Origin: Paramacrobiotus richtersi
Taxonomy: Eukaryota > Tardigrada > Eutardigrada > Parachela > Macrobiotidae
Direction of reading: 5' to 3'
Length of the DNA stretch: 45,655 nt
NCBI GenBank assembly: GCA_034698045.1
Contig: JAQGAU010000071.1
Coordinates: 1 to 45,655, forward strand
Below, piece after piece: positions 10,629-22,200 of this stretch (its first letter is position 1; every line of letters begins with the position of its first letter). Both the position numbers and the translations under genes were made by a program. The notes under the pieces are model-generated. The model was not told the origin of the DNA. It saw only the letters and a program-made list of their open reading frames with translations, and did no database searches.

Positions 10629-11919
10629 ATGGCACAGCTATTGAACGGAATTAAGCTAATCGCAATAATGGGATTATCGTTCAGCAAAATACCGCGATGC
10701 CAGCACCAAGGTACACTATATTATTTTGGGCTTGTTTTCACGAAATATGCATTTATAATTATATACTTGAGCGCGTTAGTCAGATAGTTTTACAATGAGA
10801 TCTGATCAGCGATTCACAAGTCAGTATATTTGACATTAATAAATATTAATACGAGTATTTATATATAACCGAATGCGATTACATGTAAGTAGTTGATGTA
10901 TTGCATGCGTAATTAAAGCGGACATCGTCTATACCATTCGACAGACCACAACATTATTATGGTCAAATGCACCCGATGGTCAGGTGCATCTGATTTCCGA
11001 TCCTGTTATAAATTTTTGAGAAATTTGTTAAATGTATTTTTGCACTACCGTTCTGTCTCAGAATTCGGAGTATTCATCGTTATTCATTATATTTCAATAC
11101 CAGAAACTTTCGTCACTTTTTGACAAACTACATTTATTATTTCGCGCTTTCATGTTTAACCAGGTGAAAGCCACAAGTACTTTTTTTCGTACATGCCGTA
11201 CTATTTTGCGAATATTTGTTTGTTAGTTTGCATTATTGCATTATGATGTTATCTTTCAGTTAATGGCAGCTGCAGGACGCGTAACCGAAACGACTGTATT
11301 ACCGGATGGGAAAACTGTGAACCAAGTAACCATTCCTTATGGTCAATCCCACACCATCATATGCCAGTCAATCCAATCACCAAGTCCCGGAACCCATGAC
11401 CCCGCATCCAATACTAGCAAGACCGACACCCCGGCTGTCCTAATTCAGGCCATTAAGTATGTAAATCCACCTGGCGCCATTGACTGCCCCGCTGTAGGAA
11501 CATCCGCTTCTAGACAGACAACGGCAAGTCCTCGGATACATTTGGTCATTTTTCCGCATTCGACGGAATCGAGGACGAAGCGGGAAGCCCGGCCGGTGAT
11601 TCCTCTGTATGGTTTCGGGTCGCCTGATAAATGTACCGTGGAGGCCAAGGATCCGTCAAAAGCTGCTGGTTGCAGGAACCGAGATGTGACTGTTACGTAT
11701 ACATGTGTGAAAAAAGGTACGCACCAGTCACGAAGAGAAGGATCTCGGATGCTTGGGTATTACTTGATAAATTTGCGTAACTTGAACTAATTTTCGGTGA
11801 TAGACGAACATACTTAAAATTTCAAGCCCGTCTTCTTCGCGCATGACTTTTGCGTGTTTGTTGCAGAAATCCAGGCTGGACTAGAGAGAGCGACCGACAT
11901 TATGATCGATGATAGGTGA
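10629..11919 (+). CDS. Secreted SUEL-like lectin family, copy 5 (possibly degenerating)
   Basis: Exons 10629-10710, 11260-11716 and 11867-11919. The exon 1 peptide begins MAQLLNGIKLIAIMG. Its best donor, GTACAC after CAAG, leaves phase 1, whereas exon 2 needs phase 0, so the exon 1-2 join is out of frame as I read it. The third core cysteine is a tyrosine ('IPLYGFGSPDKCTV'), leaving its expected SUEL partner unpaired. The convertase site 'SRTKREAR' and the other cysteines remain. The tail is unusual: 'ATDIMIDDR' without the MVN part. These changes suggest relaxed constraint or a recent pseudogene. An unseen alternative donor could restore the frame. Confidence 0.5.
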
Positions 11920-12495
11920 ACGCTGGCTATGCCAGCAATCACACAGAATGCAGCATCCCGAAAACCTTCCGGTATACGACATTATAGCGGGAAATGATGT
12001 GTAACTGCGAGCTATAGACATTAAGCTGCTTACACTGTTGTTTTTTGTTGTATTTACTCGGATGGGGAATTTTTGTTCTGTACACACTGCTAAATTTGAC
12101 TGCTTTTTGATTGTCACCTCACGGAAGCCAAAGAAATAAGACAGACGAGATAATATTATGTACTGTACGTTACAGTGGTATGTGCTGTGATTTACTATAC
12201 ATTTTGGTATTCAAAAGAAAACCCAGCATAAACTATACACATCTGTACAAGAACCAAAAGAAAAACTAGATCAGGGTTCTTTTTCGTAAGCTGTTCGTTA
12301 ACAACAAAAGTTAAACAAATTCGGCACAAACTTCACCGCTGACATTTCTCGCAAAAACGGCAAAAATGACTGACGAAAAACAACAACAGCAAAAAACAAC
12401 AGAAGATTCGTTCCGGTAAATCTTCCGGATGCCGTTGCCGAAGATGGTTTAAATATTTAACTTTATACTCAAGTCCCAATCGGCATTTGTCACAC

Positions 12496-13283
12496 AAGTG
12501 CTGGGTCGCGCTAGCGCGCAACCCATTCGTGTTTGAAATGTAGGAGGTTCAGATCGCGCAAAAAACAATCAGTGCAAAACATCACTGACCGATTTTGTAC
12601 TAATCGTTTTTTGCGCGAACACTGTTTTCTGTATGTTTAAAAATCGTTGCCAAGCTTCTTTCTGTGCAGAAAGACTGCATGTTCACTGTATATTATTATC
12701 GGAACCATAGTGCACTTTTTCACACTGTAGTGTGGTATTTTATCGGATCGTAGAGCGGACCACAGGCGGACGCCCAAATGTTGGTGCTAATTCCCAAACT
12801 TTTTCATCCAAAATTTGGTTAATACACATAACGATCGTTGCATAATAAATCGTTAATCAACATTCATAAAGAATTAAATTTCACTTCAGTCTGAATTTCG
12901 CTTCCCATGCAAACGTAATCTTAAGTAATTAGCGCTCCCCTCGTTGTTAAAACAGCATGTTCGCACATGGTTTCCCGGTTCCGCTTACATGAAAATATCT
13001 GTCGGTTTGGTAACGGTTCAAGTTTGTATTTGCCCATTGGCTTGACCGAATACTAAACGAATTGCTACGTATACGCCACCTGTAATCACTGTTTCTAAAA
13101 ACTTGAAAACTCGATAAAAAATTTCAGATCTGGAATTTCTGCAAAAACTCTCCGTACTGCACACCCTTGACTAAATGTCTTTGGACCTGAATTGATTAGA
13201 TATTTATAAAGTGAAAGATAAAAATGTAGTTCGAAACGGCGGAATCCGAGACGTAGAAATGTATGAATCTAGAGATATGAACG
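12496..13283. mobile_element. Unidentified insertion of about 790 bases inside a pseudogene
   Basis: The boundaries are where homology to the intact exon (16.26-16.52 kb) stops after GGCATTTGTCACAC and resumes at GAACGGAAGCG. No coding region, matching terminal repeats or clear target duplication is visible. A near-perfect inverted repeat lies close to the left end. It is likely a non-autonomous transposon or remnant; a complex rearrangement is the alternative. Confidence 0.5.
12554..12618. repeat. Inverted repeat with 27-base arms
   Basis: Arms 12554-12580 and 12592-12618 begin and end with TCGCGCAAAAAAC and its complement. They differ at only three positions around an 11-base loop. It could be a subterminal hairpin of the surrounding insertion. 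Confidence 0.75.
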
Positions 13284-13824
13284 GAAGCGTAATATAGTAC
13301 AACATCAGCCTGTCCTGATGTTTGTATACGTACAGTATATGCCTTTAAATTTCGGCTGCTACCAGTTCAGTTTTCGTTTGGCCTGCTTCACAAATTAGTG
13401 GTCGGAATGTGACTAAGAATGCACCGATTTCGAATGTTTCCGCATATATTTACAACTTGCATCGGAATATTTTCCCGCATTAATTGCAAGACTGCTAATT
13501 ATATAACGTATTCTTATTTTGATTACACAATTAGCACTAATCTGTTCCAGATTTCTGCAGGTTCCCGTCTTATGCGAACATATCGAAAAACACATCAAAA
13601 ACCTAAACAATACATAAAATCGATCAGACATTTGATACGAAAAACAATTTAAAATAGCGACACGACAAAGCCCAACAAACATTCTTTCCTGACCTTTGTT
13701 TCCTATATCTACCACTTGCTACCCAGTTTTTAAAAAGTTATTATAATTTGCGATGAGCCAACGCAGCAATGAAATTATTAGCTACTAATGCCCTAAACTA
13801 AACAACAAAAACACGCGGCGCAAG

Positions 13825-13871
13825 GCCAACTCCCTAGGTTCGGAAGCCAGTTTATTAGCTCCCGGCAAATG
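13825..13871 (+). promoter_or_regulatory. Conserved upstream block, lectin-like copy 6
   Basis: GCCAACTCCCTAGGTTCGGA followed by TTAGCTCCCGGCAAATG matches the shared block. It ends about 180 bases before the start codon at 14054, as in copies 1 and 4. Confidence 0.4.
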
Positions 13872-14053
13872 TTTTCAAGCAGGATATCGATCAGGACGAT
13901 ATAAAATAGTTAAAGCAAATAATAAGCTCCTGCAGTTTGTGAAAGTTTACGTTTGTAATTGCAGTTTGTAATTGCACAGTTTGCGTGATGTATGTAGATG
14001 CTACTGCTAATTGTTAATTTTTCACAGGTTAATTCCAATATCAACCTGATAAA

Positions 14054-15468
14054 ATGGCACAGCTAATGATCGGAATTTTAATCGGAATAATGGGATTTTC
14101 GGTCCGCACCATACTCGGATACCCGCACATACGTACAGTATAATATTATTACCTGGTTCCTTTTACGCGCTTTTGTGCGGAACCTTTGTGCGCATTTGTA
14201 GGACATCGTTATTCATTTCTTATAATATTTCAATACAACAAAGTTCAAATACTTTTGCCAGATTACCCTTACTTTTGTTCTTCTAGCTTTTTACTATTCA
14301 AAGACCACAAGAAATTCTTTCTTTTGCATATGTTAAGTATATATAATGCACATTTTAAGTATTATTCATATAACATTGCTAATGGTATTTTTTAGTTAGT
14401 GGCAGCTGCTCGACAAGTAACCGAAACGACCATATTACTCGCCGGAAAAACTGTTAAGAAAGTGATCATCCCTAATGGGCGGTCCCACACCATCGTATGC
14501 CAACCTCCAACATCCAGAATCGCTGAACGCTCATCCAACACAAGCAATGCCGACACCTCAGCTGTTTTTATTCAAACCATTGAGTATGTGAATCCACCTG
14601 GTGCAAAAAAGTGTCCCGCTGCATCCGGTTCTGAAAAGAAAGCACCAACTAGTGATGTGGTCGTTTTTGTCCTTCCGCCACCGTCGAGGGGAAAGCGGGA
14701 AGCCCGGATGGAGATTCCGGTGTGTGGACTGGGGTGGGATGAGAAGTGTACCGTGGAGGCTAAGGATTCGTCAACAACGGCCGGCTGCAGGAATCGAGAT
14801 GTCGCTGTTATATATACATTTGGAAAAAAAGGTACCGTACGCAGTATTCCATTGCACGAACGAAAGAAGGGTCCAGATACTTGAATATTTATCATTAAGT
14901 GATAAACTTGTTTAAAAGTTCGTGTTTTTCGTAACCATGGAGTTTTGATTACAGTACTCTAACTACAATTATATAATATTATAAGGAATGAAAAAACATG
15001 AAAATATATACTTGAACATTTAGAAAAAAAATTTAGAAAAATTATATATATGAAAAACATATCATTGCTTTGCGCCCTGAATGTTAAAACATACAATATG
15101 GTTTTATTGCTACTTGTGTGTGTTATATGTACGGCGTGTGCAATTATAATTTAATAATTAAATTTGTAATTACGAACTGCAGAAAAATTATTCTCTAACA
15201 TGTTCATTGTAAAGAAGTAATAAGAAACAGGTAACATAAACTAATTGTAAGTAACAGAATATATACCGGTTCAGCCCGATATCGGTGCAGTTAACTTATC
15301 TAATGACGGTTAATCAGTTTCTTATTACTAAATTGCTAACAAAAGGTAATACTTAATTTGATGATCTGTATACCATCCGTCACATTTATGTCACAACCTT
15401 CAAGTTTAATTTCAGAACTGCCAATTCAACCAGAGATTATGGTCAATAATATGATCGATGACAAGTGA
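14054..15468 (+). CDS. Secreted SUEL-like lectin family, copy 6 (furin-site form)
   Basis: Exons 14054-14137, 14396-14831 and 15416-15468 join to about 190 residues. The signal peptide begins MAQLMIGILIGIMG. The exon 1 donor GTATAA at 14138 is the in-phase choice; GTACAG four bases earlier would shift the frame. The core has 'HTIVCQ', 'GAKKCPA', the convertase site 'SRGKREAR', 'PVCGLG', 'EKCTVEA' and 'AGCRNRD'. The last family cysteine is replaced by phenylalanine ('IYTFGKKG'). In the SUEL fold that residue pairs with the first core cysteine seen here. The tail reads 'IMVNNMIDDK'. It is the copy closest to the convergent zinc-finger gene ending at 16256. Confidence 0.6.
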
Positions 15469-16255
15469 GAGCTGTCGAAATGTACAAAGAATGCATCCCA
15501 ATAATCTGCCATTTTTACGAAATTTTGGAAGGAGATAATAACTGCGGGATGTATTTAACTGTCTTGTAATGTTTTATTTTACTGTTTTTTTTTGTTAACA
15601 CCTGGACACATTGACCGTACTGTATATATAGAAGTCGACGCAAGAAAATAACATTGCAGGGGAACGACTGGACGAGATACTAAAACGCAATGATAATTCA
15701 TTCTTTCTGTTATAGGAATTCCTGAACATGTTTAGCAGAAGTACATGATCATGAAGATTAATTCTGGAAGTGTTTCTCTAGATTAAGCATAAAGATTAGA
15801 AATCGGTAAAAACATTCACCGTTGACAATTCTCCCGAAATCACTGCAAAACGGATGCTTTTACTGACTAAAACATTAAGCCAATCAAAATCCGACCGGCG
15901 CAATGCGATAGCAATTTCATCATTAGCTTGCATACTGCATACAGGTAGAAGTGCTGACCAGTGCTTCATTTTAAACGTGCCAAATTCTGCTTAATTTGAT
16001 TGATTTTCAATTGACACCTCACAGAAACCCGAGAAAAGAAACGACAATCCAGATAGACAAGACTTTTCCTTGTTTTTTTGCAATATATTGTTTATTTTCT
16101 CTTTTCACAGAAAGGGCAACAAAAGGCTACAAATATCTACTAGAAGAAGTACATAAAAGTATTTTTTATACGCTTTACACCAACAACAAAATTCCAAAAA
16201 TGTCCCCGCAAAAGCGACATTTTACTGACGAAAACATGAAAGAGTTCAAGAAGAT
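15469..16255. other. Convergent intergenic region with duplicated 3' flank pieces
   Basis: This separates the 3' ends of lectin-like copy 6 (+) and the PRDM-like gene (-). No gene is supported. Sequence near 15790-15880 (ACATTCACCGTTGACAATTC, then ACTGACTAAAAC) is a partial repeat of 16180-16240 and of 12320-12400. On the minus strand, TTTATT at 16091-16096 gives an AATAAA about 160 bases after that gene's stop. Confidence 0.4.
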
Positions 16256-19200
16256 TCATTCCTCCAAATCCTCCGGATGCCGTTCCCGGAGGTGGTTCAA
16301 ATATTTCCCCTTATACTTATATCCCAGTCGGCATTTCTCGCATTTAAACGGAAGCGTATAGTACAATAATTGCCTATCCTGGTTTTTGTACACGCCTTTC
16401 TGTTGCAGCCACTCCAGTTTTCTTTTGGCCTGCTTCACAAGTTTGTACTCGGTATGCACCGATTTCAAATGCTTTCGAATATCCAGCTCGCACCGGAATA
16501 ATTTCCCGCATTCTGGACAAGGCTGCAATAAAACAGTCTTCTTTTAATTACAAGATTCAAATTCATCTGTTATTGGTTCCTCAGTGTTTTAATCTTATAA
16601 GAATACATTTCCGCGCTTTAAAAAATTTTCCCATATTTTCCCCAGATCTAATTTTTTCGTATTTTATGTTTCCCATATTTTTCCCATTTATATTTAATTC
16701 TTTTTACATGAAGAAGCTTTTGAATTCAAACTGTATCCTACTTTATACACTTCAGTTAGACTAACTTGTAAGCAGCAACAAACACAGTCCGTCAATATTA
16801 ACGATTTACGCGGAAGAAAATCACGGAAAATAAGAGCCAGATACAACACTTAATGGATAAAAATTAAATAAATATCTGAGCACACTAAAAATAAAGATAT
16901 TAATATAACGCATATACAATACCATGTCATACTCCTTATGAACATCCCGGTGCTTGTCCATCCAGCGTTTTCCCGCTCCAACCTTCCCACACACTTCGCA
17001 CACCAGCAGTCGGGTAACATCGTGATAATCACGGTTATGTGTATGGAGGGATGAGTATTTGCGGTATGTCCGGGGACACACGGGACACCGCAGTTGCCCG
17101 TCGATGCGGTGGCTTTCCACGTGGGCTCTCAGCTCTCGACGGGTACGGTATTTGGTTTTACAAATGAGGCAGAAGTTTTTCTCCTTATGAACAAACTGCA
17201 ACAAAATGTATCGTAATTTTATAATCTCTACGTCAAAGCAAGTACAGTAATGGACTGATCTGAATAAAATAAGCAGATTTTTACCATGACAAAAATTCCA
17301 GTTTTGCAGAAGAACGGTAAATTATTGTGCTGGTTTTCTTATTATGACGTCTGTATTTGTTTTAGTCAAACCAAGAAACTGGTAAAAATATAAAAGTCAG
17401 CCTTTTGAAAAGTATATATCTGACTTTATCTTATTTGGTAATTCATTTATTCATATGGATTATAAGAACAACCACTGAACCGTTGTGCTACGATACCACC
17501 ATGCACACTCCAGTAATTATAACACTTGCTATGTTCGCCATTATCCTAATCGCAGAGTTGCTTCGTACTAACATAATACATCCAGAATTCGCTTTTTCTC
17601 GGTTTAAAGGAAACCCTAGTTTAATGAAACCAGCTTCATGCAACAAAAGTGCATAGATAAACATACACCGATATAATACCGCATTCTGAAAAATACAGTA
17701 AGCTACGGTGGAAGAAAAATATTGCGAAACAATACAACGAAAAATATCGATGAAACCACATGATGATATCAATAAGTTTAGCAACCAAATGCTGAATAAG
17801 TCGAGTACTGCAGGTTCGATTGGTCAAACTGCAAAAATCCGATGCTACCTGTTAATTTCCTGTTAGAATTCCACTCACCGCATGATGCAACCGCACTGCC
17901 CCAGGCGTCAAGAACCTCCTCCCACACATATCACACCCCACCGGCCACGTCGCCTCCACCTCCGCATACTTGTCCGGGTGTCGTTCCCGCAGATGAGCAT
18001 AACCAATGGGCACGAGATCCCCGCACACCTCACAGTTGTGCCGCGGCGGCATCTGCTCGACATTCTCAATCTTCTTGCTATGCACCACAATATGCTGGAA
18101 CAGTCCCTCCGCTTTCGTCCCGACAAAGAGACAGGCCGGGCATTTGAGATCCAGATCCTCATCGCTGACGGGCTCCTTGGTGTGGTCGTAGTTGTGCAGC
18201 TCCAAGAGGTCATTGCGTTTGAAGGCGATCCCACATTCCTCGCACTGGTGGACGAATTTCGTCTTCCAGGGAGCGCGGGGGATGTATGGTTCTTTGGAGG
18301 GATTAGATCTGAAACGAGTGCAGAGCGATCTCGTAGATTCAGAATGCAATACATCATCTGTGTCATCAGTTTTCGTTTAGTAATATGCAGGTCAGCTTAA
18401 CTCCTGCCGTAAATGCAGTACGCAATCGTTCAATATTAGTTAGTAAAAACTTTTTACTGAACTAATTAGGATTTTGTTGCCGTTTTTCTGACGTTTCTTT
18501 TCAAAATATAACAGTGATTTGGAGTAAGAAAATCTTACAATGGTGTGTGGGTTTCATCGACGCCGCATTCGCAGAAAACCTGTTCGAAGAGGGGAATAAG
18601 GTGATGCGGTTCTCCCAGCGTGTGCTTCTTCTTCTCCACCTGTAATGGAATCCCGACATGGTGTCACTAATCCACAATATGATACTTCCTACTACACTTC
18701 TCACTAATCAAGCCTTGCTCAAATATGCAAATTCTCACAGGAAAACTGACAAATACCACACATTCCCATTTTTCGAACGATCACACCTTCAAAATAAATA
18801 AAGGTCATTAGTTGCGAGAGCGATTGAACTTATTACGCCACTCCTAGGCAGTTAGCCGATATCGTGTGAGTGGTAACTATTTTCAACGTTATGACAGCTG
18901 GGAATGTTTATAAATACAACTTTCATAAAAATAAAATGTATTATTTCTTCCGAATCTGCTTATGTTACCAAAAACACATACATTGTACTTGTGACGAGCA
19001 TTGGAGTAGCAGATCCTCAGCTGCTCTGCCGTCTTGGGTGTGTCTCCAAACTGTGCATTCCAGCGGTCAGCAATACTCTGCCAAAAGGTCATCTTCTCAT
19101 GAGCCTTGCGAAATTCCATATCCTTTTCAACTCTCTCGGTTATCAGCCACCTAAAACGCACACAGTGAAATAACCAACAGCATCGTCATTGTCCAGCGCT

Positions 19201-22200
19201 TACTTTAGCTGCTCTTGCGGAATTCGCGGGGCTTTGGTTTTTCGTTCGCGGAACACCGTGGGAACTGCAGTAAAAGATATACACACACTTTTTAAATACA
19301 TTTAAATGCATCATGATATGCAAATACATCTGGTATATGATACGAAATGCACTCTTATTACCGTCGACATCTTCCGACCATTCGGCAATTTCATCCGGAT
19401 GCAGAGCTCCACTCTGCTCTGTGGCGGCCTTATCGAAGTAATAGAAGAAAGACTCGTGGGCTTTTACTAAATACTTTCTTCGCTTCTTGTCGTTCAACTG
19501 ATGGTCCAGTTTGTCTTTGTGAGCCTAGAGCCAAAAAACTTTCGAATATAGCGGTAATGTCGAATGGGGTAACAAAGAATCAATTTTCAAAAGAATTACA
19601 CACAACGGAATAATCCCGGATGATCTAATTAATACAAAAAAGAGTACACGTATGTGTACTCTTTTTTGTATTAATTAAATCATCCAGATCATCCAGATCA
19701 TCATATTAATTAGATAATTAGATCACTCATGCTCAATAAAAAAATGAAATGCAGAAAATAGCACTAATCCGTAGGTACATTACATATCTGCGATCCACGT
19801 ATACTGTGAACCACAGTATACATAGATAATCTGTCTTTTCGGAGAAAACTAACCACATATTTCAGGTATTTCTGCAGTGCATTCTGGTAAACGTTCCTGA
19901 CTTGGGATGGCCGTATCCACTGCAGGTTCGTAAACTTCTGCTTCATACAATCCGTCAACGATGTCCAGAAGGTTTCCGCTGATTCAACATTCTTATATTC
20001 GTCCTCCTTCTGAATCCGAGTACGGACCAGCCATCTGTCACCATATAATTAGATCACAAATGGTGCAGACAAGACGAATGTTTCGATTGTACTTTGTTTC
20101 AGCCACCGATAAAATAGGGCGTTTCTTCGCTTGGTTTCTCAACGCGGTATCTACAAAGATTACAGTACCAAATCATGGAAACTGCCGCGTCATTTTTCAG
20201 TAGGTAAACTTACCTTGCTCGCCTGCTGGAGTGGATTCACCGTTGTTTCGAACGGATTCTTCGTTATCTTCTTTGTCAAAACTTTCATCTGTAGAACCAG
20301 GTTCCAAGTGTGTCAAAATTCACATAATTTATTCCTTATTCAACAGTTTTTCTTTGAGTTAATACACATTTAAAGTTAGAATCTTTCGATAATCCTAAAA
20401 GCGTGTCGGTTCAAATTATAGTAATAGTACGCTTATATTTTCAACGCGGCATACCTTTTCGATTCCTTCCTCTCTTTCGTTTGACCGTTGAGTTCTTCTT
20501 TATTTTTGCTGACGGAGTATCCGATTTGCTTTTCAAACCGGTCCGTTTAAGACGAGAAGGATTCTTCTGTAACGATTGAGCCATTTCTTCATCCGTGGCT
20601 GGTAAAAAAGTTTGCAGAACTGCATCTTCCATGGTTATGCCATCCGTAAGGAGCAGGTTATTCGGTACGTGGTCGGCAATAGAAGGTACTATTCCTGCGG
20701 AAATAATGGAAAATAACCAAAGGGAATGATCCGATTTAAACCAAAGTAATGGTTATTGTGTAATTGTAACGTTACATAGAGAACTGCACTTATTCTGAAA
20801 AACAGTACTTTTATGACAGAAAACCAAGAAATTTCCTAATAAATCCATCAAAAACCAGAGTACTAGAAAATATTAATCAGTAATAATACGCCGCATAAAA
20901 AAAATCATACAAATACAAATTGCCGAATAATGACAAATAACGATACATCGATGAATTCAGCATTACAGCAAACGGACACATTTACGCACAGAAACACAAA
21001 CGACTTACCAATTGTTACATTGTTAATCCCTTGCGATACGGTTTCCACAGCGTCCAGTTTGCCTACGATTGAGTATAATTCGGGATCAAACTCAGACGTA
21101 AGGAGGAAATAAAACAAAAGACTTGTAGACATACGAAAATCCTTTTTCGAGCATACCATCAGAATCGTTCAGAATCACGCTTTTTCTCTGGCTTTGTGTG
21201 CTTTTTCTAACTTTCCGTTTAGAACTTGTAGCTTCGTCGTCCAGGACGGGTATTTCGTCACTGTGGACTTTGCTCTTCTTGGAACTCCGACGAAACCTGG
21301 ATTTTTCCGGAGCGTAAACTTTTCGTTTCCGCAAAACACAATTTAGTGCATTCGCCGACGCGTCAACATGAGCATCTACCATAGAGAATAAGAATCTAAA
21401 CATGCACGTTTGCAGAGTGAAGGCGAGGTGGAATGCAAATTTTACTTTAAAGAGTAAAAACACATCCAAGTTTCGATTTCATTTTAATGAACCAGTAACT
21501 GTGAAAAACCAATTGCATTAATCAGTTAATTTAATTGCTGTAACGATGCGTTTATAATGATAATAATTTAACAGCAAGAACCATCATAACAATATATAAA
21601 ACCATGAAAAGTTTAATAGTTTAACTTCAAAAATAAAAGATAACTGCAAGATAAAATTCAGCATAAACCAATTATATAAAAAAATACAAATTAAAGCGAA
21701 AAGCGCACCTGGGACTTGTTTAACTTTTTCTTCCAACACGCCAGCATACTGCTTGGAATATCCCACTTTCAGAACTTCTCCCGGAAAAATCCGTCGCACA
21801 GTGACAAAGAACACTTCTCCTTCGCAGAGAAAAACGCGAAGATTCTGCTCCTCGAGATCATCCGTAAAGGTAACATATTTCATCCAGTTGCAGAGATAAT
21901 CCGATTCCAGATGGAAAAATAGCTGTTCATTCAGCTGGAGATCTTGTCGCGCATAGCGACAGTCGGCCGAGGGATGCGATATGCAGGGCCCAACAAGGGG
22001 TCCGAAAATCCACTGTGTTGAGAGGATTGCTGCGGCCACAACGCGCCTTTCTGAAAATGACAAGAAATCATTTTTCGCACAAGCATTATTATTTGGAAAT
22101 GCACTAGGTTTCGGATGTCCTAAGATATTTTTTTAATACCTGGAAATGCAAGAGGAATTTTATTATCTGAGTCTGAAAATAATTCCTAAAATCAGAAAAG

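Larger units (their letters stand above)
12300..13500 (-). pseudogene. Interrupted pseudogene of the last exon of the 16.26-22.70 kb gene
   Basis: On the minus strand, 12400-12495 encodes 'CDKCRLGLEYKVKYLNHL' and 'RQRHPEDL', matching 'CEKCRLGYKYKGKYLNHL' and 'RERHPEDL' of the intact last exon. Sequence 12300-12400 matches its 3' flank. The rest of the exon resumes at about 13284 (GAACGGAAGCG) and runs to about 13495, including the stretch before the finger 'CELDIRKHLKSVH'. The two halves are split by about 790 bases of unrelated DNA. Stops and frame shifts make it non-coding. It sits between lectin-like copies 5 and 6, and with the fragment near 5.4-6.1 kb it shows that the array's duplications included the neighbouring gene. 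Confidence 0.7.

Noticed and set aside
12496-13283. A classic DNA transposon with terminal inverted repeats and target duplication
   Set aside because: The ends at the homology breakpoints are not complementary and no flanking duplication is clear, so I left it unclassified.
13413-13715. Open frames on both strands in the second half of the interrupted pseudogene
   Set aside because: The DNA aligns with the zinc-finger last exon in a different, broken frame, so these frames are chance openings in a pseudogene.
1028-15468. Lectin-like array as disulfide-rich toxins or antimicrobial peptides
   Set aside because: Basic cleavage sites and cysteines suit both, but the core is long and follows SUEL motif order; no toxin or defensin spacing is seen.
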